Below, in pieces: positions 1 through 7,856 of a stretch of DNA of 43,035 bases. The stretch's first letter is position 1, and the number at the start of each line of letters is the position of its first letter. The position numbers and the translations under genes are program-made. Source of the DNA: DATGZX01 sp035296965 (GTDB lineage: Bacteria > Planctomycetota > Planctomycetia > Gemmatales > Gemmataceae); contig DATGZX010000398.1 in assembly GCA_035296965.1 (NCBI GenBank), forward strand, positions 1-43,035, given 5' to 3'. The notes under the pieces were generated by a model that ran no database searches, had not been told where the DNA came from, and saw only the letters and a program-made list of their open reading frames with translations.

Positions 1-183
1 CACCATCGACCAGGTCGGACAAAGGGCAGATCGACCGACGCCGACGGTGACGAGGATGTTGCGGAAGAACTTCTGCTCAACAAAATCTGCACCAACCGGC
101 TTGACAACGGATCCTTCATAGATGCCATGCTTTCGGGCCCGGACTACTGCCGAAGACTGCCAAGCGCCAAGGCCCGAAAGCAT
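1..183 (-). CDS. Partial hypothetical protein, runs off the left edge
   Basis: An open frame of 61 codons starts at an ATG (181-183) and continues past the window start, so only the N-terminus is seen. It begins MLSGLGAWQSS and contains the segment VVKPVGADFVEQKFFRN, which has an ordinary protein-like composition, but I recognise no family. No clear Shine-Dalgarno sequence precedes the ATG. The first 60 bases overlap a perfect 15-bp inverted repeat (125-139 / 171-185), so the start may be wrong or the reading frame may be a remnant. The plus strand is also open here (1-303) but its translation looks less natural. Low confidence. Confidence 0.25.
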   Translation of the reverse strand, partial: MLSGLGAWQSSAVVRARKHGIYEGSVVKPVGADFVEQKFFRNILVTVGVGRSALCPTWSMV

Positions 184-185
184 GG
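125..185. repeat. 15-bp perfect inverted repeat with 31-nt loop
   Basis: CCATGCTTTCGGGCC at 125-139 is matched exactly by its reverse complement at 171-185. No T-run follows on either strand, so a simple intrinsic terminator is unlikely. Between this repeat and the end of the FHA gene (186-320) I see no gene. Confidence 0.6.
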
Positions 186-320
186 AACAGTCGGCGGACT
201 GCTTCCTTGTATTGGGGCGCGACGTGCCTTCGCGGCCTCGGGTTTGTGTGCCAATGTGAGATGCCGGGCTGCGAAGGCATGGCACCCAAGTTCAATCACC
301 TGCTGAGGATTTGTCGCCGC

Positions 321-1187
321 TTAGCGAACCTTGAAAACAAACCGTTGCTCGCCAAGCTGAAATTGGCAGCCGGTATCCAGCATCATGCAATCGATCCTCA
401 GCCAGGTGCCGTTCAGCGAGTCACCGTTGCGGCAGTGCCAGCGACCCTTGAAGTCTCGGGTGAAACGGACATGCTCGGGGCTGAGGAGGGGGTCATCTGA
501 AATGACAACCGTGCACGAACTGCCCCGGCCAAGCCAGTTTTCGGCCTTGGGTAGGAGATAGCGCCTGCCGTCACCCTTGGACGTTAGCTGGACGAGAGCA
601 GGCATGGGTTCCGTGAAGGCGACCTTTTGCCATCCGTGAGTGCCTTTAGGGCGTTTTTCGCCGCTCACCGCCTCGTCATCGCGTTGCGGGGCGGCATCGA
701 AGCGGTATCTGTGACTGCCGATCAGAAGTTCTTGATTGTGATTCAGGAGAGCCTTGCCGACACGCACATAGGTGCCATTCCTGCTCTCGAGGTCTGTCAA
801 ATACCAGCGATAACCACCTTCTTCCAGGCGGCGGGAAAGCTCAGCGTGCTTGCCGGAGAGCAGGGTATCATGAGGAATCTGCACGTCTCCTTCCGAGCGG
901 CCAATGATCACTCGATCGCTGCGGATGCGCAGCCACTGACCCTCCTCGTAGCCGTCGTCGAGGATGCAAAGAAGGGCCATGGGCGGTCGGTGCACCGGCC
1001 GAAAGCGCGTGGTTTCTATATCCGGCTTGGGCGCGGTCTTTCGTTCACTGGCGGCCTTCCTCTTGACGACGACCCGATTGACCCCGAGGGCCCGACGAAT
1101 CTCCGCGACGGATTCCAGCCGGGTCGACTTGCGACGCTTGACCGCGCGTCGTTTCTTAGGCGGATCATGCGAAGATGAGTCAGCCAT
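321..1187 (-). CDS. Twin FHA-domain protein
   Basis: A 288-residue cytoplasmic protein without a signal peptide. The first 60 residues are basic (KKRRAVKRRK) and probably disordered. Two forkhead-associated domains follow. FHA1 (about 70-165) has GRSEGD, SGKH at 111-114 and NGT at 137-139. FHA2 (about 195-288) has GRGSS at 220-224, SPEH at 236-239 and NGT at 259-261. Both keep the Arg, Ser and Asn that bind phosphothreonine in this family, so both may be active. The likely role is docking to targets of Ser/Thr kinases, of which this window encodes two, though neither is adjacent. The ATG at 1187 is preceded by AAAGGA at suitable spacing. The partner is unknown. Confidence 0.85.
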   Translation of the reverse strand: MADSSSHDPPKKRRAVKRRKSTRLESVAEIRRALGVNRVVVKRKAASERKTAPKPDIETTRFRPVHRPPMALLCILDDGYEEGQWLRIRSDRVIIGRSEGDVQIPHDTLLSGKHAELSRRLEEGGYRWYLTDLESRNGTYVRVGKALLNHNQELLIGSHRYRFDAAPQRDDEAVSGEKRPKGTHGWQKVAFTEPMPALVQLTSKGDGRRYLLPKAENWLGRGSSCTVVISDDPLLSPEHVRFTRDFKGRWHCRNGDSLNGTWLRIDCMMLDTGCQFQLGEQRFVFKVR

Positions 1188-1239
1188 CTCGGTTCCTTTC
1201 AGGTTCTGCCGAATCGAAGGATATCGTCCTTGCTGTGCG

Positions 1240-1341
1240 TCAGACGATTTTGCCCATGCTCACTCGCTCTTCGACTTTGTAGCCGAGTTTCTGGTAAAAG
1301 GCGACCGTTTCAGGATAGGATCGGATTTGGATTTCGATGAT
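1240..1341 (-). pseudogene. Remnant of a GNAT acetyltransferase C-terminus
   Basis: Reading leftward from about 1341 to a TGA at 1240-1242 gives EIQIRSYPETVAFYQ followed by KLGYKVEERVSMGKIV. This matches the usual GNAT ending, in which an I/VR.N..a..FY.k.Gy segment is followed by ...S.GK. The acetyl-CoA-binding R/QxxGxG/A motif and everything before it are missing: the frame upstream turns into unrelated low-information residues. I read it as the last 30 or so codons of a deleted gene. The family assignment rests on pattern recognition. Confidence 0.55.
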
Positions 1342-1368
1342 GAGGGGGTATATGACAATCTGACAACG

Positions 1369-1403
1369 AAAGGGGCGGGCAGCACCCAAGCTGCCCGCCC
1401 TTT
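1369..1403 (-). terminator. Hairpin terminator downstream of the LolA-like gene
   Basis: GGGCGGGCAGC (1373-1383) pairs with GCTGCCCGCCC (1390-1400) over 11 bp with a 6-nt loop, flanked by AAA/TTT. It lies 31 bp past the stop of the minus-strand gene ending at 1434. The tail in that direction (TTTCGTT) is only moderately T-rich. Confidence 0.65.
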
Positions 1404-1433
1404 GCGGGAATGAGTTCAAAGTATTCCCAGCCG

Positions 1434-2219
1434 TTACTTGTCGGACTTTCCTGAGTCCTTCTTATCTTTCTCGACGAGTTTCTTGATATCGTCGGGCAAG
1501 GCGAAACAATTCTCGGGGAGCTTGGCATCATGTTCCACTTTTGCGATGGTGATTAGTATTTCCTGGCCCGCAGCCGTTTGCCGCACCTTGGTAGGAATCA
1601 AGAGCCCGTCGAACTTCTTGTACTCGCTGGGCACGGCTTCGGTCTCTATATTGCCTTGGGCGGAGATCTCGGTGCCTATTGTTTTGACGAGGAGGTTGGT
1701 TGACTTGTCATAATAACTGGTCCGTACGCGGTCTTCAGGATTCGTAAGTTCGACCTTGTAGCAATTCTTGCCCTCAACGGTTTCTTCCCCTGTGCACTCA
1801 ACTTTCTTATAGTGCTTGCGCCAGTTCAGATCATCCGTGAAATCGGCGCGTCTGAGTGCAGCTGCCTTCTCCTCGCCTTCCTTCACGCGCGGCCCGGTAA
1901 TCCCGACCGACCAGGCCACCTTGCCATCGCACCCTTCTTGAATCTTGCCCAAGCCGCCTAGTTCCACGTCGACGAGCATGCTGTTCGGGGCTGCATGGTA
2001 AGTGACCATGTCTCCCTTGATATTGGCGGCCGGCACTTCGATGCTTCCCTTCATGACCCGGTTCTTGAATTTCGCGTGAAGCTCCTTGCCGCCGGTGGCT
2101 GTGATGTACTTGTCGAGGATTTCTTCTCCCTTGGGTAGCTGCGCACGCACGGGCTGGGTCAAAGCCCAAGCGCATAAGATCGCGAGAGACAATCCTACTC
2201 GATGGCTACAACGAATCAT
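1434..2219 (-). CDS. Secreted LolA-like (outer-membrane lipoprotein carrier fold) protein
   Basis: The start is set at the ATG 2217-2219 because AAGGAG sits 8 nt before it; a GTG at 2258 lacks such a site. The 261-residue product begins MIRCSHRVGLSLAILCAWAL and has a signal peptide probably cut after PVRA. The mature part reads LPKGEEILDKYITATGG, then a series of short beta-rich segments ending in KFDGLLIPTKV and a polar C-terminus rich in K and D. The EEILDKYIxATGG opening and the late DGLLxP motif are typical of planctomycete proteins with a LolA/LppX-like fold. No enzyme motif is visible. A role in binding lipid or lipoprotein in the periplasm is an inference from the fold. Confidence 0.65.
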   Translation of the reverse strand: MIRCSHRVGLSLAILCAWALTQPVRAQLPKGEEILDKYITATGGKELHAKFKNRVMKGSIEVPAANIKGDMVTYHAAPNSMLVDVELGGLGKIQEGCDGKVAWSVGITGPRVKEGEEKAAALRRADFTDDLNWRKHYKKVECTGEETVEGKNCYKVELTNPEDRVRTSYYDKSTNLLVKTIGTEISAQGNIETEAVPSEYKKFDGLLIPTKVRQTAAGQEILITIAKVEHDAKLPENCFALPDDIKKLVEKDKKDSGKSDK

Positions 2220-2309
2220 GTCTGCTGCTCCTTCGTAAGAGAGGTTGAACGATGGCACCGGATCAGAGTAAAGCGAACACTATTCTATATCACAGTGGAC
2301 TATGCCGCC

Positions 2310-2385
2310 GATACGAGCCCGAAGCGTTAGCGAGGATCTCGCTTATGGTTCGGCGGGCACCTCGCTAACGCTTCGGGCTCGTATC
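2310..2385. repeat. 26-bp perfect inverted repeat (CCTCGCTAACGCTTCGGGCTCG type)
   Basis: The arms at 2310-2335 and 2360-2385 are exact reverse complements with a 24-nt loop. The right arm runs into the TGA stop of the S41 peptidase gene (2384-2386). The sequence resembles intergenic hairpin repeats I associate with planctomycete genomes. It lies just downstream of a minus-strand gene, so it could act in termination or mRNA 3' end protection; no T-run follows. Confidence 0.75.
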
Positions 2386-3823
2386 AGGGGGTTTTCTGCG
2401 CGTGGATCCAATCCACGGCCGCATTCAGAACGGCGTCCTCGCCTTTGAGGAGAGCCGGGCGCAATAGCGGCACCTCCACGTCGGGCTGCACGCCTCTTCC
2501 TTCGAGAGGTTTACCACCTGTCGAAATATAATTCGCGAACGCGAATTGAAAGCCATCCCCGTTGGGTAGGCGAATGAACTGTGACGGTAATGCAGCTCCG
2601 GCCGTGCGGGAGCCAAACACCTTGGCCCGTTTCAAGTCCTGCAGGCCGCCGGCCAAGATCTCGGAAGTCGAGGCGGATAAGCCGTCTACGAGGATCGCCA
2701 GCGGTCCAGCATACGTTTCGACACGTGGGTTGAGGACAAAACGAAGGGTGGTGTTGCGCGTCGACAGGGTGCCAAGCTTCTGGTCGCGGGCGCTGACAAA
2801 CCAATTCCCAAAACCCATGGCCATCGCGCCGATGCCGCCGGGGTTGCCGCGCAGATCGAGGATGAAGCCGTCCGCGTTCAGATTGGCCTTCACGGTCTCC
2901 TCCAGCGCCTTCATCACGCGGGGCAGGTCGAAGAAGGCGCTCAAAGAAAAATAGACGATATTCTTGGGCAGCTTGCGACTTTCGTAATGCACGAAGAAAA
3001 GCGGCAGATTGCCAAAGCGCGTGGCGACGCCCGCCGGTTGTACCAGCGGTATCGGCAAGGATGTCTCCTTGCCGTCGCCGTTGTGGAACGCGACCATCAT
3101 TTTTTGTCCCGCCTTGCCGCGCAGTCGGCCCATGATTGCGGAGGACAGGTGTAAATCAAGAGTGGTGGAGTTCTTGTAGGTCTCCCGGATCGTCTGAATT
3201 ACGGGCGCTTGATCCTTGCCGTCGATCTTGACCACCTCCCAACCGGTGCGCACGCCCAGCTTGGCCGCGGGAAATTCGTCCAGCACGCGCACGACCAGGG
3301 CATGACCATCCACCACGCGGATCTCGAGACCAGTTACTCCTCTGCCGGTGCCCGAACCGTTTGCGTCCTTGCTCGCAGTCGGGCTGTTGTTCGCCTTCTT
3401 CGAACCCTTGGGCGACGCTTTTTCCTCGGTCGAGGGATTGCCCGAATTCTGCTCGATTTCGTGATAAGCTTCTTCGGGGACGATCGCAAAGTGAGATTGA
3501 CCCAGCCGGTCTATCATGTTGTCCAGGATTTCGCGACATTGCGTCGAACTGGTTGCCTTCTCCATCTTCGGACGCAGCTCGTCGTGGACTGCTTGCCAGT
3601 TCAGTCCGCCGAGCTTCGGGTCCCAATGCTTGTCGCGAATCGTTCGCCAGACGACTTCGAAAGATTCGAGGTCGCGCTGGCGCTGCTCCGCCGTAAGGGA
3701 TTTCTCGGCAGGAGCCTTGGCCGGCTCAGTTGTCTGACTCCAGCATGGCGCTGCCAGAGAGAGGAGGCTGATTACAACCCATCCATGAAGCCAAGGATTG
3801 GTTCTGCGGCGGGGTAAGTTCAT
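2384..3823 (-). CDS. S41 family peptidase with PDZ domain, secreted
   Basis: A 479-residue protein with a basic N-terminus and hydrophobic segment (about 13-30), so exported or anchored. A helical N-terminal domain (about 45-125) carries GQSHFAI. A linker rich in N, K and S (125-160) precedes a PDZ domain (about 163-230), and the S41 core follows (about 285-455). The likely nucleophile is Ser385 in SASTSE. The lysine of CtpA/Tsp-type enzymes is absent (GSRTAGAALPSQ), so a Ser-His-Glu set as in tricorn/IRBP-type S41 members is more likely: Ser385, His111 and Glu441 (LEGRG). The substrate is unknown. The ATG at 3823 has no strong Shine-Dalgarno site. It runs in the same direction as the MtfA-like gene upstream. 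Confidence 0.85.
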   Translation of the reverse strand: MNLPRRRTNPWLHGWVVISLLSLAAPCWSQTTEPAKAPAEKSLTAEQRQRDLESFEVVWRTIRDKHWDPKLGGLNWQAVHDELRPKMEKATSSTQCREILDNMIDRLGQSHFAIVPEEAYHEIEQNSGNPSTEEKASPKGSKKANNSPTASKDANGSGTGRGVTGLEIRVVDGHALVVRVLDEFPAAKLGVRTGWEVVKIDGKDQAPVIQTIRETYKNSTTLDLHLSSAIMGRLRGKAGQKMMVAFHNGDGKETSLPIPLVQPAGVATRFGNLPLFFVHYESRKLPKNIVYFSLSAFFDLPRVMKALEETVKANLNADGFILDLRGNPGGIGAMAMGFGNWFVSARDQKLGTLSTRNTTLRFVLNPRVETYAGPLAILVDGLSASTSEILAGGLQDLKRAKVFGSRTAGAALPSQFIRLPNGDGFQFAFANYISTGGKPLEGRGVQPDVEVPLLRPALLKGEDAVLNAAVDWIHAQKTP

Positions 3824-3894
3824 GAGAAATCAACTCACTTCAAATGCGCCTCGGGTTTATCCTGCTAAATCACAGTGCTTGAATCGGCAGCTTC

Positions 3895-3942
3895 GTAGGA
3901 CAGGTTTCCAATCTGTCCGGTCAGGTTGGAAACCTGACCTAC
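3895..3942. repeat. Imperfect hairpin repeat GTAGG..CAGGTTTCCAA
   Basis: GTAGGACAGGTTTCCAA (3895-3911) and TTGGAAACCTGACCTAC (3926-3942) pair over 17 positions with one mismatch; the loop is 14 nt. It lies between two minus-strand genes, after the stop of the one starting at 5259, and may end its transcript. Confidence 0.65.
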
Positions 3943-3981
3943 AGCTGAATCGCACAGCGTCATTCAGATACCTTCGGGAGA

Positions 3982-5259
3982 TCACTTTTGTTTCTTGCGT
4001 GCGGCTGCCTTCAAATTTTTGACACTGGCACGATCGCGCTCGGCATTGTCGTCGTCACCCAATGCGGCGTGCGCCTGGGCCCGCGCGCGATAGGCTTCCA
4101 GGTTTTCGGGGTCGGCCCGGATTGCCCTCGTGAAGTTGGTAATGGCTTTCCTGAAATCCCTTAACCGGGCATAGACCGCGCCGCGCTGCCGATAAGCACG
4201 GGCGAAGTCGGGGTCCAGGCGAATCGCGACATCCAGGTCGGCGAGCGCTTGCTCCAGTCGGCCCTGGGTGATGGTTAGCTCGGCGCGGTCACAGTAAGCG
4301 TCTGGGTCGTCGCGGGCCAGCCGGATCACAGTGTTATAGTCAGCGAGCGCCTTCTCCATGTCGCCCTGCTCAGCGTGCAGCGCTGCCCGTCCGCGATAGG
4401 CATCCGGGTCGTCCGGCCGCAAACGGATAGCTACAGAATATTCTTCGATGCTGTGCGCGATGTATTCACTCTCGGCCGCGGATGCATGCGCTACATCCGC
4501 TTGGTCCAGAGGGCGGCGCGCTGCCGGGTCTTGACGAAACCACTCCGCCAGCAGGTCATAAAGTTGCCCATGCCGCTTCTGAAGGGCGCCCGGCTGCAAA
4601 AAGAAGGTTTCTGTCACGACGGCGAAGAACTCTGCGGGGTTCGTGGCCCCATACGGGTCGATCACGGTCGAGCGCTCGCGATCCACATCGTCACAGAGCT
4701 GTTCGTATTCCGCCGCCATCACTCTTTCCCACCGGGCACGCAGGTCGGGGTTTGCGATGGGCGGGATCTCAGATTGCGGATCATCGATCTGGGCTAGCTT
4801 ATGAGCAAATTCATGGAGCACCAGGTTGCGCCTACCGAGCCGTCGTGCTTCCCAGCGTGTGTGCCACCACGAAATCACGACAGGGCCCTTGGGATGCGCT
4901 TCTCCCAACAGGTAATTGGCGTGGCTAGCAGCTTCGGAAGGATCGGCAGCAAGGTAGCCGCCGGGATAGACCAGGACAGTGCGCAGATCATCAAAGTAAT
5001 AGTTGTCGAAACCCAAGACGAGCAGGCACGCCTGGGCCGCGACTGTCACCTTGATCTCGTCCGTGATCTCCAACTTGCCGCAGCCTTCCCAGTACTTCTC
5101 GGCAACGAAGATCCGCAGCGCGGCCTGGAGCTTGCTTTGCTCCTCGGGGGAGAAGAGTCGATAGAGAAACACGTTCTCCCGCAAATAGCCGAGCCAGGTT
5201 TCGGGAAAAGGCTCTGCGAGGAGTTCCTCGCGCCGCTCTTTCTTGGTGGAGAAGAACAT
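3982..5259 (-). CDS. MtfA-type zinc peptidase fused to C-terminal TPR repeats
   Basis: Residues 1-250 match the MtfA (DUF980) family of cytosolic gluzincin-like peptidases: LHEFAHKLAQID carries the zinc motif HEFAH at 149-153, and NPAEFFAVVTETFF at 208-221 supplies the probable third ligand Glu210. In E. coli, MtfA binds the Mlc repressor and controls the glucose PTS; that role cannot be assumed here. From about residue 260 there are four TPR units (for example AIRLRPDDPDAYRGRAAL and AIRADPENLEAYRARAQA) up to a lysine-rich end. Normal MtfA is about 265 residues, so the TPR half is an addition. No signal peptide is present. The ATG at 5259 is the only reasonable start. Confidence 0.85.
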   Translation of the reverse strand: MFFSTKKERREELLAEPFPETWLGYLRENVFLYRLFSPEEQSKLQAALRIFVAEKYWEGCGKLEITDEIKVTVAAQACLLVLGFDNYYFDDLRTVLVYPGGYLAADPSEAASHANYLLGEAHPKGPVVISWWHTRWEARRLGRRNLVLHEFAHKLAQIDDPQSEIPPIANPDLRARWERVMAAEYEQLCDDVDRERSTVIDPYGATNPAEFFAVVTETFFLQPGALQKRHGQLYDLLAEWFRQDPAARRPLDQADVAHASAAESEYIAHSIEEYSVAIRLRPDDPDAYRGRAALHAEQGDMEKALADYNTVIRLARDDPDAYCDRAELTITQGRLEQALADLDVAIRLDPDFARAYRQRGAVYARLRDFRKAITNFTRAIRADPENLEAYRARAQAHAALGDDDNAERDRASVKNLKAAARKKQK

Positions 5260-5301
5260 CTGGATATTTCAGCAGATTGAGCGAATGCGGGCGAGGCCGA
5301 A

Positions 5302-5371
5302 GCAAAAAGGTGTCAGGACCCTTTTCAGATCCCGAAATGAGGATCTGAAAAGGGTCCTGACACCTTTTTGC
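5302..5371. terminator. 31-bp perfect hairpin, GGTGTCAGGACC family
   Basis: Arms 5302-5332 and 5341-5371 are exact reverse complements (GCAAAAAGGTGTCAGGACCC and on) with an 8-nt loop. The right arm ends 1 nt before the stop of the minus-strand gene at 5373, so its RNA would form a long stem directly after the stop, ending in A/T-rich arms. A related hairpin lies at 21472-21530. Confidence 0.75.
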
Positions 5372-5372
5372 T

Positions 5373-6458
5373 CTACAGTTTGGCGCGCTGGCACCACACG
5401 CCCAGCAGCCGGAGGAGGAACGCGACCCAAAACATGCCGTTGAGCCAGCAGAAGAACAGCAATGTCCAGCCAACTCCGGCGTCGTGACGGAGTGCTTGCA
5501 AGGCAGCAAACGCCAGCAGGCAGTGGCCGAGCATCAGCGTGGCTGTCACGACCACGACCGCGATCGAGCGAAAGCCGAGCTTGTAAGCTAGCTCGGCGAT
5601 GCGGACCGGATTGGCATCGAGCAACCGGCCGCTCTGGTTTACGGCGAGGGTTGCAAAGAGGCCGTAGCTGATCCCCACGATGCTCAGGTACCCAAGGATG
5701 AGCCAGTCTGGCAGGATGGGATCACCGCAGTAGAACCAATAAATCACGCTACCGCCCAGCGGCACAACGGGGCCTGCCAGGAAGCAGAAAAGCCAGGATG
5801 CGCCGCTCTGGATCGCCAGCCCGAGGTTTCGGCCAAGCCAGTGGATGTGCAGCTGGCCGACAGGCGCCGTTTTGAGCGCGCCGTCAAGCAAGAGACAGGT
5901 GAAGCCGACGATCACGAGCGGGATCGCTAAAAAAAGCGCACCCAGGATCAAAAGCCCCGACAGCCTCACTTTCAAATCTACTATTTCGGGTAGCACCAGC
6001 AGCGTGCCCCCGCTTAACGCGGTCAGGGCAACCGCCAGGCCGAACACCAAACCGCCGGCACGGAGGGGGTAGAGAAGGCATTCATACCAGTGTTTTTCCA
6101 GCTGTCGGGGTACTCGGGCCCTGGGAAGCACGAGGCCGACGACATGCTCGCGCAGCATGTGGCGGAGAGGATCTTCCCCGCCGGGATGCAGCGGGCTGCC
6201 CACCGGCCGGCCATTGGCGTCCAGTGACGTTCCTGCTGCCGCCGCGTCGTGAGGCAGGCTGCCGGAAGCGGCAGCGTTTCGCCTTGCCCGCATGCGTTCC
6301 GCGGGTGTCATTGGCCCGAGCGTGGCCTCGCGATGGGTGGGTTGCAAGGAGGGGATGCCGACGGGCGCGCCGCAACGTGGGCAAATCGAGCGGCGCATTG
6401 CCATCTCATCGCGGGCGCGCAGGTGTTTCCCGCAGGTGCAGATGAACTTGATGGTCAT
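5373..6458 (-). CDS. Membrane protein with N-terminal zinc ribbon
   Basis: A 361-residue protein. The first 35 residues form a short zinc ribbon (FICTCGKHLRARDEM, then CPRCGAPVG), a pattern common at the N-terminus of planctomycete membrane proteins. A polar linker reaches about residue 125. The remainder holds about five or six hydrophobic segments: near 132-155, 163-195, 215-245, 250-272, 295-320 and 330-355. No transporter or enzyme signature is visible. The C-terminus ends GVWCQRAKL. It is separated by about 45 bp from the dihaem oxidoreductase gene upstream and could be cotranscribed with it. The function is unknown. Confidence 0.7.
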   Translation of the reverse strand: MTIKFICTCGKHLRARDEMAMRRSICPRCGAPVGIPSLQPTHREATLGPMTPAERMRARRNAAASGSLPHDAAAAGTSLDANGRPVGSPLHPGGEDPLRHMLREHVVGLVLPRARVPRQLEKHWYECLLYPLRAGGLVFGLAVALTALSGGTLLVLPEIVDLKVRLSGLLILGALFLAIPLVIVGFTCLLLDGALKTAPVGQLHIHWLGRNLGLAIQSGASWLFCFLAGPVVPLGGSVIYWFYCGDPILPDWLILGYLSIVGISYGLFATLAVNQSGRLLDANPVRIAELAYKLGFRSIAVVVVTATLMLGHCLLAFAALQALRHDAGVGWTLLFFCWLNGMFWVAFLLRLLGVWCQRAKL

Positions 6459-6502
6459 GAACTGCTTCTGTCAGTGCGTGCGTAGTCTCTCGTGCGCCGC
6501 GC

Positions 6503-7786
6503 TCAGGGCGTCCGCAGTGTATTGAGAAACGCGATAACGCCCTGCTGCTCGGCAGCAGGCAGCTCCTTGAAACGCGCGGCCGAGCGAGCGCCTTGACCCG
6601 AGTGTTGCAGAATCGCGCTCTTGAGATCTGGGGCGCGGCCATCGTGCAAATACGGAGCGGAATCGGCAACGCCCCAGAGAGGCGGGGTCCGCCACTCGCC
6701 AGGTAGCGGGCCCTTCCCAGGCTTGAACCTGGACAGTTCGACAGGAGGCTCGCCGTAGGAGCCGCCGCCCACAAGGGGCTGTCCCATGTTGTGAAGCAAG
6801 AGGTCGCTATAGAGCCCTTCCACCTCACCCAGGTCTGGCGTGTGGCAGTCTGCGCAGCCAATGTTCTTGAACAGCACTTTACCAGCCTGCGCCTGCTCGC
6901 GGGCCGCGGAATCCTCCGGCAGTCGCACGACGGGTCGGGGCAGACTGCCGACAAAAGCGGTCAATTGACTGCATTGGTCGAGCGTGAGATCGAGGCTTGT
7001 CGGCCTATAGTCCGGTTTGCCCAGGGGGCTGGGTTGAGGATGATCGGGATTGCTCAGACCAAGTTCGTTGGCGCAAGCGGTCTGGACGAAATCGGAGAGG
7101 CTCGCAATCTGGGCCTTCCAGCCAAAGCGGCCGATGTGTCCATTTGCCAGCCGCAGCGCGCGTCCGACCGGCAGGTCTTCCCCGTCCGCGGGCGCGAGCC
7201 CCCATTTCAAGCGCTGAGCGCGTTCACCCGCGATGATGACGCGCTCAGGAATCTCGTCGATCAGTTTTGCTCCGAACAGGGCCGGCGTGTTTCGTTGGGA
7301 GATGTGAACGCCCGGCGGGAACCGGTCTTGGTGACAACCATCGCCCTGTGAAATGGCTCTCAGGCTCGCCAGAGTCGGGCGTGCCTGGGCCGGAAGATTG
7401 ACGTTGACTTGCCGCAACGTCTCCTGAAACTGCGGGGTCACGGCCTGAGAGTGGACGACTCCTTCACTCAAGGCGCTGCCGTCCGAAACCGAACGCACGA
7501 CAAAGTTCGTGACGTTGTGCTCGAGATCGCCGCCACCGCCTGGACCGCCCTGGTTGTGGCAAGCCAGGCAAGAATTGGCGTTGAAAACCGGCCCGATGCC
7601 GTCTCCGCCATTGGCCAATGGATCGTTCGCCTTCCACTGGTGGAAAAAGAGCGTTCGCCCTTCTTCGGCCATGGCCGGATCGACCGGCTCGGAATGCGGC
7701 GTTCGCCAGCCAAGCACTCGTACTCCAACCGGCAAGACCGCCAAAAGTACAAGTGGAACATACCACGCGAGATAGGGCCGATTCAT
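6503..7786 (-). CDS. Dihaem oxidoreductase (DHOR/DUF1111-like cytochrome c protein)
   Basis: The start is placed at the ATG 7784-7786, preceded by AGAGG; further upstream the frame enters the antisense of a gene remnant. The 427-residue product opens with a signal anchor (YLAWYVPLVLLAVLPVGV). It has two covalent haem c sites, CLACH at 73-77 and CADCH at 311-315. Other features fit DHOR proteins, relatives of bacterial cytochrome c peroxidase: GDGIGPVFNANSCLACH, RNTPALFGAKLIDEIP, FGWKAQIASL, PPLWGVADSAPYLHDGRA and a final AFLNTL. It acts in the periplasm, probably as a peroxidase or electron-transfer enzyme. Its partner is not in the window. Confidence 0.85.
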   Translation of the reverse strand: MNRPYLAWYVPLVLLAVLPVGVRVLGWRTPHSEPVDPAMAEEGRTLFFHQWKANDPLANGGDGIGPVFNANSCLACHNQGGPGGGGDLEHNVTNFVVRSVSDGSALSEGVVHSQAVTPQFQETLRQVNVNLPAQARPTLASLRAISQGDGCHQDRFPPGVHISQRNTPALFGAKLIDEIPERVIIAGERAQRLKWGLAPADGEDLPVGRALRLANGHIGRFGWKAQIASLSDFVQTACANELGLSNPDHPQPSPLGKPDYRPTSLDLTLDQCSQLTAFVGSLPRPVVRLPEDSAAREQAQAGKVLFKNIGCADCHTPDLGEVEGLYSDLLLHNMGQPLVGGGSYGEPPVELSRFKPGKGPLPGEWRTPPLWGVADSAPYLHDGRAPDLKSAILQHSGQGARSAARFKELPAAEQQGVIAFLNTLRTP

Positions 7787-7856
7787 GGCAACACCTCTGC
7801 GCTTGACGCGTATTTGGCTACTACCTGATCCGGCCACATTATCCTGTCTGGGCGAT

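Noticed and set aside
1..303. Plus-strand open frame at the left edge
   Set aside because: Rich in Arg and Cys with no domain-like pattern; the minus frame looks more like protein.
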